Notes under the pieces: generated by a model
The model's database searches: none
What the model saw: the letters and a program-made list of their open reading frames with translations, nothing else
What the model was told of the DNA's origin: nothing
Origin: Adiantum capillus-veneris
Taxonomy: Eukaryota; Streptophyta; Polypodiopsida; Polypodiales; Pteridaceae
NCBI GenBank assembly: GCA_014529385.2
Contig: CM043955.1
Coordinates: 145,053,140 to 145,117,139, forward strand
Reading direction: 5' to 3'
Length of the DNA: 64,000 nucleotides
Shown here: piece after piece, positions 1 through 9,355 of the stretch
Numbering within the stretch: the stretch's first letter is position 1
How the letters are laid out: each line of letters opens with the position of its first letter
Program-made: the position numbers and the translations under genes

Positions 1-20
1 TCATCAAGGAGCAGGTACGG

Positions 21-596
21 ATGATCTCAGAGGAGGAGAAACAGAAGGTGGTAAAGACGTCTTCGTGGATGGATGTGATCACAAAGACGCAGAAGAAGGC
101 GGATGAGGCCGAGAAATGGATAGAAGTCGCTAAGAAAGGGAAAGGGAAAGAAACCACATTCGTCCCCACTCCTACAATCATCAACATGACTCTAGAAGAA
201 GAGCAACGAAGGAAAACTAGAGCCTTGCATATAAGAGTAACCGGTCTAAAAGACCGAGATGATGTGGAAGGAGAAGTCGAAGAACTCCGCATGATGGGTA
301 GTGAGACTACTCATACAAAGGCATGGAGGGTAGGGAAGAAGACACAAGGCAATGGGGAGACTTCAAAAGGGAGAGCTTTAATCATCCGTTTCCCATCCAT
401 GGAGGCAAAGAAGGACTTCTTCAAGAAGCGCCCTACACTAAAGAAAACGGGTATATTCCTTGGAGATGACCTCACTCTCACACAGCTTGCGCATATGAGA
501 GAGGTAATGCCAGAGATTCAAGCGGCAAGGGAGAAGGGAAAGACAGCCTTCTACAGAGATGGCCGGGTGGTGATTGTAGAGCAGCGCTACACATGA
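21..596 (+). CDS. LINE ORF1 protein (RNA-binding, RRM-like)
   Basis: This is a 191-codon open frame, and the element may begin upstream of the window. It is lysine- and glutamate-rich at the N-terminus. It then has an RRM-like segment (RRKTRALHIRVTGL near residue 62, RALIIRFPSMEAKKDF near 118) and a C-terminal segment (LTLTQLAHMREVMPEIQ, then KGKTAFYRDGRVVI). The same layout, with related motifs, occurs in the ORF at 8375-9121. ORF1 proteins of LINEs coat the element RNA to form the particle in which reverse transcription occurs. The stop is TGA at 594-596, followed by CGG. The next frame, which encodes the endonuclease, is the same frame, so readthrough is possible. The start at 21 is simply the first ATG in the window. 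Confidence 0.8.
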   Translation: MISEEEKQKVVKTSSWMDVITKTQKKADEAEKWIEVAKKGKGKETTFVPTPTIINMTLEEEQRRKTRALHIRVTGLKDRDDVEGEVEELRMMGSETTHTKAWRVGKKTQGNGETSKGRALIIRFPSMEAKKDFFKKRPTLKKTGIFLGDDLTLTQLAHMREVMPEIQAAREKGKTAFYRDGRVVIVEQRYT

Positions 597-3500
597 CGGT
601 GCGAGACCCATGGGACCACATTCAAAGTTGCCACATGGAATTGTAATCGATCTATGCGCCTTGATGTGGGTGCTTTTGAGGATAGTTTTACGGGAAGAGA
701 CATTGTCTTCTACTCTGAGACACATCAGGCCCCGGGGCAATCTATGCCTCACATTAGTGGATATAGATGGGAGACAACCTGTAGACAGGAGACACGATCA
801 GAGCACAAAGGGCGGGGCTCAGGAGGAGTGGCAGTGTTATTCAGGGAGGAGTTGCAGCCATTGATACATATAGCCCGCAGGGATGAGCAAGTTAGGTACA
901 TGTGGGTGAGATTGAGAGCAGAGACAGGCAGATATCTTTACATTGCTATTTGCTACTTTCCCCCGAGTACGTCATTTTATGCACCACCCACAGGACAGTC
1001 CCCCTTCTCTATTTAGGATGATGACATATGGGAGTTTTCTAGAGATGGTGACATCATCATTCTAGGGGATTTCAATGCTAGGACTGCCCATCATTACACA
1101 ATATTTTATGATACTTCAGAGGAGATGCTGAGAAAGTTGGATGTTTCAGAGACGGGCCTATCCAGACTATGACGGGATGGAGAACACACTGAGTATGGAC
1201 GACACTTGATAGACATAGGGACTGCACATGGATTGGCCGTCTTGAATGGCCTATAGAGATTTCCCGCTGCGGGGGGTTTTACATGCTTTCCACACAGACA
1301 TGGAGCCAGCACAGTGGATTATATCATTGCACAGCCGAGCCTCATCTCTAGTATCCAGGATCTCATGGTTGGACCCAGACCTGTTGGTGTGGTAGTGGAC
1401 CATGCTCTTGTGTCGTTGACCATCTCTTTTAGTTTAGTGTAGCACACACGCTACGGGCAGCAGCCCCTACTCGCTACACCTTCACGCAGGAGACGGACTC
1501 TGTATACATAGATGGGATCTACAGACGCCTGTGCACAGAGGAGCCAGGGCGACCTCTGGAGGAGCTTACTACTATACTGACACAAACACTACATGATGCA
1601 GCAGCAGAGGCATACCCACATACCCAGCCTGAGCAGAGACACCGTTTGGAGAGCATGCCCCAGAACAGTTGGTATGATGAGGAATGTCGGGACGCTAGAG
1701 AGAGACTTCAGAGGGAGGTGCTTTTGGGGGACATCACTCACAAACAGTCACAGATTGACTTCCGAGCCTAGTGCAGCGGAAGAAGAGGGCATTTTTGGCT
1801 CGCCTAGAGCAGGATCTATACCAGCTATTCTTGAGTCAGGACTCACGTGAGGCATGGAGGCTCTTTCATGAGCACTCCCCCCCCCCCGCCATCACTTCTA
1901 CAGAGGTCTGGAGCCAGTATGCATCATCTCTGTACACAGTTCCTGAGCAGCCCCCCCTTCCCGACCCCCGCGATCCATGTCCACACACATGCTTTTTTCA
2001 CCGCTGAGATGGTGAGGAAGGCCATTGACAGGATGAGGACTGGGAGAGCATATGATCATGATGGCTTAGTGGCTGAGCATTTTACGCATGCTAGAGATTT
2101 ACTAGCAGAACTTCTAGCAGTTATGTTTAACCATGCCATGTGTGAGGGCTTGCCTGATACTTGGAGCCTATCTACTATTGTACCTATCTTCAAGTCGGGA
2201 GACCCTATGGAGCCTGGGAATTATCGCACTATCATGATTGGACACACATTGGCACGGTTGTACACATCTATTCTTGAGGAGCAACTGAGTAGATGGGCAA
2301 AGAGTGAGGGATACGCGCAGCCGAGCAGGCAGGTTTCAGGAGGGGTTTTTCTACTCTTGACCATATCTTGATACTCAGAGCCATCATTGAGGAGGGCAGA
2401 TCGCGTGGCAGACGGATCTATTGTACCTTTGTGGATTTCCGCAAAGCATTTGACACAGTGCCCAGAGCTAGATTCATGCGCAGATTACAGCAGATGGGAG
2501 TACCCACAGAGCACATTTGGGGGGTCATGGCATTATACAGGTCAGTAGTGGGGCATGTCGCACCCTAGAGGGTCTATCCACACCGGTTTACTCCACTATT
2601 GGGGTGAAGCAGGGCTGCCCGCTCTCTCCTACTCTATTTGGTATGTATGTGGATGAGGTTTCTGACTACATTGAGAGAGATGGTGATAGAGGTGCACAGC
2701 TGGCAGGGACATGGATTCCCCTATTGTTATATGTTGATGATATTGTGTTGATCTCCGACTCTCCGGAGGGGATGCAACGTCACTTGGATGCTTTGCATAG
2801 GTTTGCCCAGGAAAGTGGTTTGTCCGTCAACCTTGGTAAAACCAAGGTCATGGTATTTAATACCACCCCACAGTGGATCAGGAGGTCAGCGCCCGCATTC
2901 ACATACGGCCAGGAGAAGGTGGAGTATACAGATGCTTACACTTACCTTGGAGTGGTTTTTAGTGGGCCAGCATTTTCATTGAGGAGGGCAGCAGAGACTA
3001 GATTGACCAGAGCCCATGCAGCATTGGGTAGATCGGAAAGGATGTGTTCACAGGTTCAATTTCAGGAGCCTTGGACGAAGCTCTGGCTCTTTGACACTTT
3101 GGTGGCTTCTGCATTGCTTTATGGAGCTGAGATTTGGGGACCTTCATTGGATCATCAGGGGAGGACAGGCCGCAATGATGGATGGGGGGACATGGAGAAG
3201 CCTCTGGTCTCTATGATCTCGCGGCTCATTAGAGCCAAGGCTCCAGTACCACGTACTATTGTACGAGCAGAGCTAGCTGCCCCCCCACTAGTGGTTGAGG
3301 TGCATGGGTTCAGCATAGACAGATTGCCTCCCTTCCAATACTCACTGGATGTGCCCTCTCTGACTCTTACACAGTCCGAGATCACCAAGCTCATTCGCAA
3401 GGACTTGACTCAGTTAGACACCAAGAGGACATGGATACAACCAGCACTGGAGCTGGGCACGAAGATGGCTTTCTAGAGAGAGCATCTCCTCCAGCTTACG

Positions 3501-3932
3501 GAGGATGGTTTTGTGACGAGGCCCAGATACATGGACACCCACTTGTCTCATGGGATACGATGTGCTATTGGCCAGATACGCACATCTTCACACCAGCTGC
3601 GGATCGAGACTAGGAGATACATCAGAGTACCAGCAGAGGCCAAGACATGCCTCCTGTGTGACATCAAGCCTGAGACAGAGTTGCACTACACATGCCACTG
3701 CCCCGTTTACTACGAGATACGAGGCCGCTTTCATTGCTTGTTCAGAGAGGGCTTTGGACCATTCTCTAGAGTCATGCAGTACGAGGATCAGAGATGCCTG
3801 GGTTTGTTTTTGCTCAAGCTGCGCAGACATAGAGAGAGCCTGATGAGAGGAGAGATTAGCCAGTCTCAGAGACAGATCACAGACTTCTTTAGAGCTGCCA
3901 CTGGACACCCGGAGGAGTTACTACCACAGTAG
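597..3932 (+). pseudogene. LINE ORF2, broken: endonuclease, reverse transcriptase, CCHC
   Basis: The endonuclease begins near 621 (VATWNCN) and contains SETHQ, GDIIILGDFNAR near 1050 and VDHALVSL near 1400. In-frame stops occur at 1014 and again near 1170 and 1255. The RT runs from about 2005: FKSGDPMEPGNYRTIMIG, then YCTFVDFRKAFDTVPRARF (motif A), GVKQGCPLSPTLFGMYVDE (motif B), LLYVDDIVLI (motif C) and YTYLGVVF. Frameshifts fall near 2340 and 2560. The C-terminal piece 3513-3932 has a CxxC-H-C finger (CLLCDIKPETELHYTCHC). ORF2 proteins nick the target and prime reverse transcription on it. This copy cannot make a full protein. Confidence 0.88.
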
Positions 3933-4316
3933 AGCTCGTCGCCTTTCACTAGAGGCACACTGATCAACCGAGAGAAACTAAGCTGGGGAGATCCAGACGC
4001 CCACAACTACAGAGGACTACACAGCATCGACGGAGGCTGCATCAGAGGATTCAAATCACTTTGGCTCGACATGCACGATGCCCGGTCGGACTACTTACCA
4101 TGGAGGAGATTGATGAGATCCACCAACGACCGATGCTGGATCTCCTGTGATCTAGCTAGCCCAGCTAGCTGTTTAGCTGCTTAGTTCACACCTAGCAGTT
4201 TAGGATTCCATAGTATTTTATTTTGTCATTTTGTCATTCTGTCATTCTGTCATCTTGTTACTCTTGTTACTCTGACTTTGTATCAGATCCACCACATTGT
4301 AACTTTCTGGTCTCAT

Positions 4317-4331
4317 AGGTCACTTTGGCCT
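4317..4331 (+). other. LINE-A 3'-end hairpin
   Basis: AGGTCA and TGGCCT flank a 3-nt loop. In RNA this is a six-pair stem with one G-U pair. The same stem is found at 7653-7667, 9259-9274 and 57795-57810, always just upstream of GA(C/T)G.TAAT and the element end. A 3' stem-loop bound by the element's own RT is established for stringent-type LINEs such as eel UnaL2. That role is inferred here. Confidence 0.7.
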
Positions 4332-4613
4332 TTTGAAGACGTTAATATAACATTTCATTCTCTCTCTCGAAAGAAAAGAATCTTATCTTAAAAGGAACAT
4401 CTCAAGGGCACAGTCCCCAAGATCAGTATACAAAATATGCAGAGCATCACAGAGGTGTAATCCCAAGATTCCTAAAATATACAATGAATATCAATCACAA
4501 ATATATTTATCAGTTCCAAGAGGTGGAAAATTCTTCTCATACTGTGTCATTACTTTTAATGCTCTCGAGTGGACCAGTTATGATGCGTCATTTCTCCTGT
4601 GTGATTGTGGCAG

Positions 4614-4978
4614 GTAGAATGTGCTGAAGCACTTTTGGAAGCCGGAGTACCTGTGGACTCTCGAGATAGAAACAATAATACAGCTCTTCACTATGCTTCT
4701 GGTTATGGAAAGCAAGAATGTGTGGAACTCCTACTAAAATGTGGAGCTGCAGTGTAAGTGATCAAGTTCATCTTCAGCTTTAAGCAGAAAATAGGAGGCT
4801 TCTTTGATGGATAGACTTTAGTTTGGGGTCAGACTAATGCTCCTTATTGTCCTCAATGTAACACTAGTTTTGTTGCAGAACATTGCAAAATCTTGACGGC
4901 AAGACACCATTGGATGTTGCAAAGCTCAATGATCAAACGGAAATATTGAAAGTGCTGGAGAAACATGCTTTTTTGTAA
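4614..4978 (+). CDS. AKR2: Ankyrin-repeat protein AKR2-like, last two exons
   Basis: Two short exons read without a break. Exon 1 is 4614-4753 (acceptor TTGTGGCAG, donor GTAAGTG) and exon 2 is 4879-4978 (acceptor TGTTGCAG, stop TAA). The product contains ankyrin repeats ([20 protein letters not shown], then [16 protein letters not shown]) and ends [10 protein letters not shown]. That ending closely matches the C-terminus I know for plant AKR2 (ankyrin repeat-containing protein 2), a cytosolic chaperone that binds and delivers chloroplast outer-envelope and other membrane proteins. Codon phase is kept across the intron (GT|A gives Val). Earlier exons would lie upstream, beyond LINE-A, outside the window. 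This is the only clearly functional-looking host gene piece here, though I cannot prove the full gene is intact. Confidence 0.85.
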
Positions 4979-6394
4979 AGCATTTTTTGTACTGCAGCAA
5001 GAGAATTCCAGGGCACATGGAGGTTACAATATTTGAGAAGTTTCTGACCTTCTTTGGTTCAAACTTACACCACTCTTGTATCTTAACGCATAGTTTTGGT
5101 TGCTAAATACAGTTTTGTACATTTTTTAAGCTTTAAGATTCTTTGCTTTTTGTAATATGATGATTTTTGGTCTCGGTTTGAAATTATGGAAGACAGTACT
5201 CAGTACAAGAGTTTTGCTCTCTACTGTCTTTCTGCTGTTTGAATGGAGATGAATTCAAAGGGCCGACCAAGTCAACGGACTTAGCACAAATTGGTACATA
5301 ATGTAGTTCATTGTGGGCACTAACATAGACTCATGCTTCAGCTTGAAAGACTGAACTTGGTCACTCAAAATGCTAGGGACTTCTGTTGAGTAAGCCTTGA
5401 ACAATCTGACCTGCAGTAAATATTTTCGTCATCAATGCAAATGCCGCAGATCATTTCTGTCCTCCTATGTTGCCCATCATGTTATCAATAGAGCACGTAG
5501 CTTCATGAAAGAGACGGTGTGCGGCTGACCTTTTTGTGTTTCATATTGAATCATGTCGACAAAGCTATAGTAGCAGATTGTGATTTTTATGACCCTTAAC
5601 ACTCAACAGGCCCAAGAGTACAAAAATGGCTGGATTCGAGGGATGGATGCAGCACATGATCCCTTGCATATGAAGTTATGAAAGAAAATCAAATCAACAC
5701 TATCCTTGTCATATTGAACAGTGGAGGAGGGTGATGCATCAATAGATGCAATCAATCATGCCAGCGTGATGGATGGCCTATGAAAAAAAAATCCTTCTAT
5801 TTGTATTTTGAATTTGCCCAATGGGGCTAGAGCGCTCCTAGCAAGAGGGTACACTGCACAAGGTCAAAAAGGGAGAGACCTGCTTGCTGAAAATAAATAT
5901 ACGATAACCAAATCACAAAACAGGAGGAAGAAGAGCCTCAGACGTGTCTAATTGTAGAAGTTTACAGGTTTTCTCAAGTTTAATAAGAATAAAGAAATAC
6001 CAAAAGGGGCGCTAGTCTTTGGGGCCTACAGGGAGTCGTTGTCTGCTTGGTACCGCTCTAGCTACCAAGTCCTGAAATGTCTTGAAGTGTTGAATTCCAG
6101 TCTCACAGGTTTATTTGTGAAGTTCCTTTGTCCCTTGAAGTTCAAGTAAAGTTTCGGGTGAAAGCCAAAGTCCACTGCCCTATGGGCCGGTTTCATTGAG
6201 TATTTGCTAAGCCATCACAAGCTCACCATAAACAAGGGAGATGTAATGCAAAATAGACTTGTTTTATTCATTCATGAAATGAGCTTTAAGTAGCTCTACA
6301 GCCTTGCACCACTGCATGTGGGATAAATCCACTCTTCTCTCCTTGACTCATATTCTAGGACTCTAGGACAAAGCTCACACCTTACATTGTAATG
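4979..6394. other. AKR2 3' flank and intergenic DNA
   Basis: The first few hundred bases are probably the AKR2 3' UTR: T-rich, with no open frame. I see no gene, LTR or tandem repeat in the remainder. Confidence 0.5.
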
Positions 6395-7345
6395 GGTCAC
6401 TTCGTCTTGATGTAGGGGCATTTGAGGAGAACTTTACGGGAGAGACATCGTCCTTTACTTAGAGACACACCAGACGCCGGGACAGCTTATGTCACATGTG
6501 ACGAGATATAATCACATAGGTGGGAGACTACTTGCTGAGCAGAGATGAGATCAGAGCACAGGGGCAGAATCAGGAGGAGTTCTATCCAAAGAAAAATTAC
6601 AGCCACTTGTGCACATTGTTCGGAGAGATGATTAGGCGAAACGGGCAGATTCTTGTACATTGCTATATGTTACTTTGCCCCTAGCACATCAGTGTATGCC
6701 ACACCTACAAGACAGTCCCCTTTCTCTGTATTAGATGAGGACATATGGGAGGACATATGGGAGGACATATGGGTGAGATTGAGGGCTGAAACGGGCAGAT
6801 TCTTGTACATTGCTATATGTTACTTTGCCCCTAGCACATCAGTGTATGCCACACCTACAAAACAGTCCCCTTTCTCTGTATTAGATGAGGACATATGGGA
6901 GTTTTCCAAAGATGGTGACATCATCTTTTTGGGGAACTTTAATGCCCACACGAGAAACCATGAGACAATTTTTTATGATACCTCGAATGAGATCTTGAAA
7001 GAGCTAGATACCAGTGATATGGGGCTTGCCAGACGCTCACAGGATGAGTACACTGAGTACGAGAAATATCTGATGGAAATGGGGGCCTCACAAGGATTGG
7101 GCATACTTAATGTTAGATTTACACCACCCTGCTGCTTCATAGGTCTAGGGCATGCATGTACGGCTAGTGTGCCTCCAGGTTGGCCACCCTTTGCATATGC
7201 ACTTAGACTGCACTGTCCGGGCACCCTTCATATTTCCTTTTTTATGCTGGGTCGTGGGGGCTTTGCCATGCACTCCTTGGGCACCTATATATGGGACCAG
7301 TGGGGTACCCACTTCAATAGTCATAGACTCACACATCTGATGTAT
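6395..7345 (+). pseudogene. LINE-B fragment: ORF2 endonuclease domain
   Basis: The sequence follows that of 640-1250: TCTTGATGTAGGGGCATTTGAG at its start, then the block coding for LYIAICYFAPSTSVYA, SVLDEDIWEF and GDIIFLGNFNAHTRN. It belongs to the LINE-A family. A 150-bp tandem duplication (6638-6787 and 6788-6937) repeats the AICYFAPSTSVYA block, and a 12-bp GGACATATGGGA mini-repeat sits at its edge. From about 7130 the sequence departs from the LINE. No RT domain follows. The open frame 6653-7348 is a relic, not a functional gene. Confidence 0.8.
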
Positions 7346-7395
7346 TGAGGGTCTATTCCTCGGGTAGTCAGCGGGGGGCTGATCGCGCCCTTTCC

Positions 7396-7397
<2 letters not shown>

Positions 7398-7451
<54 letters not shown>
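7398..7451 (+). repeat. (CT)n microsatellite
   Basis: About 27 CT units run into a short (TTTC)n. The tract lies directly 5' of an isolated LINE 3' end (7452-7719) and may be the 5' half of the target tract. Confidence 0.97.
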
Positions 7452-7468
<17 letters not shown>

Positions 7469-7719
7469 CCATCTTTGTTTCACACAATGTTACATCCAGT
7501 TTACCGGGTACCTATTGTATCAGCTGCTACACCCACGTAGTTTTAGATTGTAGTAGTAGTAGTAGTATTTTGTTCCACTTCTAGTTCTTTTCTAGTTCTT
7601 TTGTACCCAAACATGGTATTAGATTCACTATTTTGTAACTGATTGGTCTCATAGGTCATTTTGGCCTTTTGAAGACGTTAATATAACATTTCATTTCATT
7701 TCATTTCTCTCTCTCTCTA
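7452..7719 (+). mobile_element. Isolated LINE 3' end (LINE-A family) between CT tracts
   Basis: This is LINE 3' UTR only. It has a (TAG)n run near 7551 and the terminal block GGTCTCATAGGTCA with hairpin at 7653-7667 (AGGTCA/TGGCCT), then GAAGACGTTAATATAACATT and (TTTCA)n, and it closes in CTCTCTCTCTCT. The same terminal block ends LINE-A. With (CT)27 on its left and (CT)7 on its right, it looks like a strongly 5'-truncated insertion into a CT tract. It could instead be the natural 3' end of the LINE-B fragment. Confidence 0.75.
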
Positions 7720-7938
7720 AGCCTGCAAACCCTAAGCCTCCCTCCTTGCATCGAGCACGTCTCCCCTTGGGCGAGGGCAGCCCTGTGGGGGGGGGGCGTC
7801 GAGACTTCAGCCATGCCCCAGCTCCAGCGCGACACACAGAGCCCCCGTGAGCGGCCGAACAGAGTCCTCGTGAGCTTGTCCTCAGCACCAGCATGACACA
7901 CAGAGTCGTCGTGAGCTCTACTGTCAAAGACAGAGCAG

Positions 7939-7940
<2 letters not shown>

Positions 7941-8015
<75 letters not shown>
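7941..8015 (+). repeat. (CT)n microsatellite
   Basis: About 37 CT units. The GC-richer 7720-7940 before it contains a degenerate repeat of GACACACAGAG...CGTGAGC and no convincing gene. Long SL/RE-repeat reading frames across this region are translation artefacts of the tract. Confidence 0.97.
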
Positions 8016-8018
<3 letters not shown>

Positions 8019-8097
8019 CCCTGCCCGTGACGCCCAAGCTGCGGGCTGCTGCCGAATACAAAGCCGAGCTTCTCTCGAATACAGAGGGGGCACAAGC

Positions 8098-8098
<1 letters not shown>

Positions 8099-8187
<89 letters not shown>
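8099..8187 (+). repeat. (CT)n microsatellite 5' of ORF1-only LINE
   Basis: About 44 CT units end directly at the leader of the ORF1-only LINE (GTGTGTACACC at 8188). The same element ends on its 3' side in (CT)17. Confidence 0.97.
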
Positions 8188-8193
<6 letters not shown>

Positions 8194-9287
8194 ACACCTG
8201 CCGTCACTCGCCCAACAGCCTTGGTCGGCCTGCAGCAGTCACGACAGTCGCAGAACCATCCCTTCCTCTTAAGCATTAAGGTCATTTTTTGAAAGTCTGC
8301 AAGAGTGGGGTCGCACAACAGATTTTTCTCACAAAGCAGAGCTTGGCCACAGACCCAAAGCTTTCCGCATAGTCATGACTTCCTTCAACACACGCAAGAG
8401 TTTTCTTGCTGTGGCAGCTGCGCCCAGAAAGGATCCCGCTGCTCGCCAAGACGCAAGGATCACAGCTTTAGAGGTTCAGATCCAAGAACTCTCTTTGGAG
8501 AATGCTGAACTGAAAAAACGCTTGATTAAGCTCGAGGACACAAAGGCTAAGGAGAGCGAAACTTTGCTTGCAAAGAAACTCGAAGTTGAAGCGTCTCTCA
8601 CTAAGACTGTCAAGACAGCCCAGAAAGAAGCCAATGAGGCAGCGCATAAAAAGATTGACACCGAAATACAAGCTGCCTTACAAGAATGCCGGATACAAGA
8701 ATCCCTTGCCTTAAAGATTAGGATTGGAGGACTCCCCTCACCATGGTGCACTGAGGAGGATACCCTCGAAGAATCTATCATCAAACTCAATGACCTTCTT
8801 CAACCAGTCAATGTCGAGCCCGACACTATCTCTTGGATCAACGACACACATAGGCGTGTGCCCCATGGCCAATGCATCCTCACTTTCAAGAACAAAGAAG
8901 AACGGATGAGGTTGCTACGTCAATCCTATCACCTCAAGGGGACAAAGTTTTGGATTGCCGAGGAATTGACTGCAAATCAACTCAAGCGTAAAGCAAGCGA
9001 GCTCAAAAAGATGCATGAAGCTCGTAGACAAGGTAAATGGGCAGTCTACCGTGGCGGTAAAGCCATCATTCAAGAGTTTCGAACTCCCAAGCCAACTCCC
9101 CCTCAACATGACCCCCCTTAGGTTTTGTTTTGTTTCGTTCCTATCCTTCCCTTTTCCCCCTTTCTCCTTTATCCCTGTTGGACCCTCGGTCCCTAACTGA
9201 TATGTATCGAACGCTTCACCCTGAAAGAACACATGTAATGCTTTTGTTTCGGTCCCATGGGTCATATTTGACCTCCGTGGATGATAA

Positions 9288-9290
<3 letters not shown>
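8188..9290 (+). mobile_element. ORF1-only LINE derivative
   Basis: The order is a leader (8188-8374), an intact ORF1 (8375-9121), then directly a LINE 3' end: hairpin GGGTCA/TGACCT at 9259-9274 followed by GGATGATAATTAAA. No endonuclease or RT lies between. The terminal block matches that of the LINE at 54426-57875, so both belong to one 3'-end family. CT tracts bound the element on both sides. It is either an internal-deletion product or a true non-autonomous element moved by a partner ORF2. Confidence 0.7.
8375..9121 (+). CDS. LINE ORF1 protein with coiled coil, intact
   Basis: 248 codons. Residues 28-110 form a coiled coil (heptad-like ALEVQIQELSLENAELKKR and following Lys/Glu/Ala-rich helix). 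Residues 113-185 form an RRM-like domain (LALKIRIGGLPSPW, then GQCILTFKNKEERMRLLRQS). The C-terminus has KFWIAEELTANQLKRKASE and RQGKWAVYRGGKAIIQEF, parallel to LINE-A ORF1. This coiled coil-RRM-CTD layout is that of LINE ORF1 RNA chaperones. ATG at 8375 is the first in-frame start and precedes the coiled coil, and the stop is TAG. The frame is fully open, unlike its neighbours, which suggests recent activity or selection. Confidence 0.85.
   Translation: MTSFNTRKSFLAVAAAPRKDPAARQDARITALEVQIQELSLENAELKKRLIKLEDTKAKESETLLAKKLEVEASLTKTVKTAQKEANEAAHKKIDTEIQAALQECRIQESLALKIRIGGLPSPWCTEEDTLEESIIKLNDLLQPVNVEPDTISWINDTHRRVPHGQCILTFKNKEERMRLLRQSYHLKGTKFWIAEELTANQLKRKASELKKMHEARRQGKWAVYRGGKAIIQEFRTPKPTPPQHDPP

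Positions 9291-9351
<61 letters not shown>
9291..9351 (+). repeat. (CT)n(CA)n compound microsatellite
   Basis: About 17 CT units are followed by about 13 CA units, directly after the ORF1-only LINE tail. Confidence 0.97.

Positions 9352-9355
<4 letters not shown>

Larger units (their letters stand above)
1..4365 (+). mobile_element. LINE-A, non-LTR retrotransposon, 5' end outside the window
   Basis: The order is ORF1 (21-596), an endonuclease/RT ORF2 with stops and frameshifts (597-3932), a 3' UTR rich in TTTGTCAT-like words (4225-4265), a hairpin at 4317-4331, and a short CATTTCATT tail leading into CTCTCTCTC. The same 3' terminal block recurs at 7645-7719, so this end is defined by comparison. 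The clade is not assigned: an EEP endonuclease, an RT with a [YF]xDD box and a C-terminal CCHC are visible, but no RNase H. The element lies upstream of AKR2 exons in the same orientation, so it probably sits in an intron of that gene. Confidence 0.9.

Noticed and set aside
7691-8318. Long frames of alternating Arg-Glu or Ser-Leu
   Set aside because: They are translations of (GA)n/(CT)n tracts, open in all relevant frames. The same applies near 24651-24926, 48727-49331 and 63373-63682.
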